The position numbers and the translations under genes were made by a program. From CAYRWR01 sp964537555 (GTDB lineage: Bacteria; Spirochaetota; Brevinematia; Brevinematales; CAYRWR01), in contig CAZIAD010000012.1 in assembly GCA_964537555.1 (NCBI GenBank), positions 12,688 through 76,687 on the forward strand: a DNA stretch of 64,000 nucleotides. Reading direction: 5' to 3'. Under the pieces are notes generated by a model. That model did no database searches. It was not told the DNA's origin and saw only the letters and a list, made by a program, of their open reading frames with translations. Each line of letters begins with the position of its first letter. The stretch's first letter is position 1. Below are positions 61,825-64,000 of the stretch, piece after piece.

Positions 61825-62997
61825 TTGTTTCTTTTCAATACTATTTGTACAATGAGTAAAAATACGCAAGCGGAGATTATTATTAAGCATTTAAAATATC
61901 TCTCAGTTTTCTTATTGATCCTTATCTTCAAAACCAGTGTCAGCTATGCAGATACAAAGGTGTTAAATGTCGGTGTATTTAATCATTTCCCGGTTATATT
62001 TTATGATTCAAACTCTCATGCCAGGGGGATTTTCGTAGATCTTCTCAATAAAATCGCTGAAGAAGAAGAGTGGACTATTAACTATGTAAACGGAACCTGG
62101 TCGGAAGGTATGAGCCGGGTCTATTCCGGAGAGCTGGATCTGATCTGTAGTGTGATGCACTCGCCCGAAAGAGAGAAAACTATGGACTTCTCCCGGGAAA
62201 ATATCATCACGATCTGGGGTCAGTTATATATTCAAAAAAACTCTACTATAGAAAATATTCTGGATCTGGAAGGCATGAGAATAGGTATCATGGAGAAAGA
62301 CAGAAATGGCATGAATTTCCAGGAACTATGCCAGAAATTTGATGTAAAACCGGAAATTATCCAATATCAGGATTTTGAGTCAATTTTTAGAGCGATAGAA
62401 TCCGGCAGGATAGATGGAGGTGTAGTCACCTCCACCTTTGGATTGACTCACCATATGCAGCATGGAATAAGGCAAAGTCCAATCATGTTTTCACCCAATG
62501 AACTGTTTTTTGCCTCCCAAAAAGGACTGCAAAGAGATGCCTTAAATACTATTGACCAATACATCCGTACCTGGAAAGAAACTCCTGATTCATATTATTA
62601 TGCAATAATAAATCATCTCATGAGAGATAAACAATTTACTGTGGAAAAAGTACCTGAGTGGATGTATTATCTGCTTTTTTCAACTCTTAGCGTACTATTA
62701 ATTGGTATTATGATTAGCCTGGTAGCAAGAATACATAGTCAAAAAGAAAAACTAAATTTGCAGAATCAGCTATTCCACAGTCAAAAAATGGAAACTGTAG
62801 GAAACCTGGCTGGAGGAATAGCTCATGATTTTAATAATCTCCTTACTATAATCAGAGGGAACGCAGAGCTCATACAGTTTAATGAAGATCTCTCCGATCA
62901 TGATAAAGAAAGCCTGCATCAGATCCTGAATGCCTGTGATAACGCCACCTTTCTCACAATGCAACTCCTTACCTTTTCACGAAAGGAAATCGTCTAG
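61825..62997 (+). CDS. Hybrid histidine kinase, N-terminal part (broken by TAG)
   Basis: 390 residues ending at an in-frame TAG (62995-62997). The likely start is ATG at 61852; no ribosome site is clear. A signal anchor (30-42) is followed by a periplasmic solute-binding domain of the SBP_bac_3 type (about 45-270: LNVGVFNHFPVIFYD, GIFVDLLNKIAEE, LEGMRIGIMEKD), a membrane helix (281-302) and the HisKA domain with phospho-acceptor His334 in GGIAHDFNNLL. It ends LLTFSRKEIV where kinases of this type go on with Q-P-R. The next codons continue the same frame as the ATPase domain, so a CAG-to-TAG change is the simplest cause. Confidence 0.85.
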   Translation: MFLFNTICTMSKNTQAEIIIKHLKYLSVFLLILIFKTSVSYADTKVLNVGVFNHFPVIFYDSNSHARGIFVDLLNKIAEEEEWTINYVNGTWSEGMSRVYSGELDLICSVMHSPEREKTMDFSRENIITIWGQLYIQKNSTIENILDLEGMRIGIMEKDRNGMNFQELCQKFDVKPEIIQYQDFESIFRAIESGRIDGGVVTSTFGLTHHMQHGIRQSPIMFSPNELFFASQKGLQRDALNTIDQYIRTWKETPDSYYYAIINHLMRDKQFTVEKVPEWMYYLLFSTLSVLLIGIMISLVARIHSQKEKLNLQNQLFHSQKMETVGNLAGGIAHDFNNLLTIIRGNAELIQFNEDLSDHDKESLHQILNACDNATFLTMQLLTFSRKEIV

Positions 62998-63021
62998 TCC
63001 AGGACAATTGAAGTAAATCAA

Positions 63022-63879
63022 TTGATCCGCAATAGTATTAAAATGTTTAACAGGATCATTGGAGAACATATAAGACTTACGCTTGAACTAAGCAGTCAGG
63101 ATATTTTCATTGATATGGATCAGAATCAGTTAATACAGATCACCCTCAATCTCATTATTAATGCCCGAGACGCTATGCCGGAAGGAGGTGCAGTCACTAT
63201 CCGCACTGATTCTGTTTCGGGTAAAAATGATAGATATGCTCTGATCGCTATCAAAGATGATGGTATCGGTATGTCAAAAGATATACAGTCCAAGATCTTT
63301 GATCCCTTTTTTACCACAAAAGCAATAGGCAAAGGGACTGGACTGGGAATGTCCGTAGTTTATGGCATCATACAATCACTTAAAGGAAAAGTGGAAATCG
63401 AGAGTGCACCTATGAAAGGATCTGAAATATCTCTCTTCATTCCGGAAAGCAAAGCCTCAAGTGTACCTCAGCAAGATGACATCAAGGCCTGGGACCAAAG
63501 AAGTTTTGCCGGAAAAGGTAAACTGGTACTACTTATAGAAGATGATACCAGTGTTTTGAAATACACTAAAAAGATCCTGGAAAAATTTCACATGAAGGTC
63601 TTATCCGCCTCCAATACTAAAGATGCGTCCCAGCAAATAGAAAATAACCTATCCAAACTTAGCCTCATCGTGTGTGATGTCATCCTGGAAGATGGAAATG
63701 GGATTGATCTGCTCAGCAGACAGCTGGATCAGAAATCCAGGATAAAAGTATTATTTTACAGCGGGTATTCTGATCAAAAATCTCAAAAAGATATCATCCA
63801 ATCCAGGGGTTATCATTTCATACAGAAGCCATTTCAGACTAACGATTTCATAATTAAAATCCATGAAATACTCAGCTAG
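63022..63879 (+). CDS. Hybrid histidine kinase, C-terminal part (HATPase and receiver)
   Basis: Same frame as the preceding part; 285 residues if a TTG at 63022 is used, but there is no good ribosome site, so it is more likely the stranded end of one gene. The ATP-binding domain has the N-box LNLIINARDAMPEGG, G1 DDGIGMS and G2 GTGLGMSVVYGI. The receiver domain (about 167-285) has the acid pair Glu173-Asp174, phospho-acceptor Asp219 in IVCDVILEDG, S-G-Y-S and Lys269 in FIQKPF. The gene ends in TAG too. Together with the first part it would be a 684-residue hybrid sensor kinase. Confidence 0.82.
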   Translation: MIRNSIKMFNRIIGEHIRLTLELSSQDIFIDMDQNQLIQITLNLIINARDAMPEGGAVTIRTDSVSGKNDRYALIAIKDDGIGMSKDIQSKIFDPFFTTKAIGKGTGLGMSVVYGIIQSLKGKVEIESAPMKGSEISLFIPESKASSVPQQDDIKAWDQRSFAGKGKLVLLIEDDTSVLKYTKKILEKFHMKVLSASNTKDASQQIENNLSKLSLIVCDVILEDGNGIDLLSRQLDQKSRIKVLFYSGYSDQKSQKDIIQSRGYHFIQKPFQTNDFIIKIHEILS

Positions 63880-63912
63880 GATCAATCAACTAAATATGTT
63901 TGGAAGCAGATC

Positions 63913-63946
63913 AAATAAAAAAGCCCCTCTTCATAAGAAGAGGGGC
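63913..63946 (-). terminator. Intrinsic terminator of the rRNA operon
   Basis: Minus strand GCCCCTCTTC-TTAT-GAAGAGGGGC, a perfect ten-pair stem, followed by six T, 12 bases after the 5S end. Confidence 0.95.
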
Positions 63947-63958
63947 GGATAAAGACAA

Positions 63959-64000
63959 TCTGGTGACACCTACTTTCCCGCAAGGCAGTATCATCGGCGA
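63959..64000 (-). rRNA. rrf: 5S ribosomal RNA, 3' end
   Basis: The minus strand reads TCGCCGATGATACTGCC, then CGGGAAAGTAGGTGTCACCAG, the conserved 3' third of 5S rRNA (compare CGCCGATGGTAGTG and GAGAGTAGG in other bacteria). The 5' part lies beyond the window. The terminator at 63913-63946 shows that 5S is the last gene of its operon. Confidence 0.9.

Noticed and set aside
62995..62997. TAG as a recoded sense codon
   Set aside because: TAG ends phr, gmd, the HD-GYP gene and the second half of this kinase itself, so general recoding does not fit.
63022..63879. An independent gene for the kinase C-terminal half
   Set aside because: It has no ribosome site, would begin inside the four-helix to ATPase linker, and continues the previous frame exactly; kept only as the stranded part of one gene.
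1..64000. CRISPR arrays, insertion sequences, prophage, riboswitches
   Set aside because: No regularly spaced repeats, transposase or phage genes and no recognisable riboswitch core were found.

Overview
The window is ordinary bacterial chromosome (standard code: TAA, TGA and TAG all end genes) from a Gram-negative, flagellate organism of moderate GC content. The cell-envelope type is shown by OmpA-family and beta-barrel outer-membrane proteins, many signal-peptide proteins and lipoproteins. The flagellar rod protein FlgF begins MVRGLYTGASGMM, a style I associate with spirochaetes, and the loose lipoboxes (F-S-C) fit this too. A spirochaete or a related deep-branching lineage is my inference, not a proof. 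Promoters are of the sigma-70 type: many intergenic regions hold a -35/-10 pair with 17-bp spacing.

Layout. 1-10706 (minus): two tandem giant secreted repeat proteins, the second cut by the window edge. 11082-18885: housekeeping genes (ispG, hisB-hisH-hisA, a flippase, a VanX-like dipeptidase, tsaE-mtnP) plus a secreted WD40-like protein. 18970-33722 (minus): a surface-polysaccharide locus with ugd, gmd and a gmd paralogue, four glycosyltransferases, three methyltransferases, a DegT aminotransferase, a YfhO-like membrane protein and a secreted LamG-fold protein. 33840-36268: an HD-GYP signalling protein behind a striking pair of palindromes, and a tRNA-Ala. 36282-45726: mainly envelope genes (outer-membrane proteins, lipoproteins, OmpA, flgF) with mtaB, smpB and a DUF3467 gene. 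45822-54474: a cysteine-desulfurase-like enzyme, a lipoprotein tyrosine phosphatase, CIA30-like and SdiA-regulated-like secreted proteins, amrB, a class II photolyase, a LOG-family enzyme and several unknown secreted or membrane proteins. 54607-63879: a GGDEF/EAL protein, a Crp/Fnr regulator, a Cys/His-motif TPR lipoprotein, pyrK coupled to a membrane protein, rarA, and a hybrid histidine kinase broken by one in-frame TAG. 63913-64000: terminator and 3' end of a minus-strand 5S rRNA gene, so an rRNA operon lies just outside the window.

How the genes fit together. The polysaccharide locus makes nucleotide-sugar precursors (UDP-glucuronate, GDP-4-keto-6-deoxymannose), transfers and modifies them, and closes with an exported protein. 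It has its own internal promoter before gmd. Two cyclic-di-GMP proteins (33840-35783 and 54607-56367) both carry degenerate GGDEF domains and probably act as sensors or phosphodiesterases. No mobile element, CRISPR array or prophage is visible. The most noteworthy items are the tandem giant proteins, the twin-palindrome operator, the nonsense-split kinase, the PyrK-membrane protein pair without PyrD, and the lipoprotein-barrel-barrel operon.
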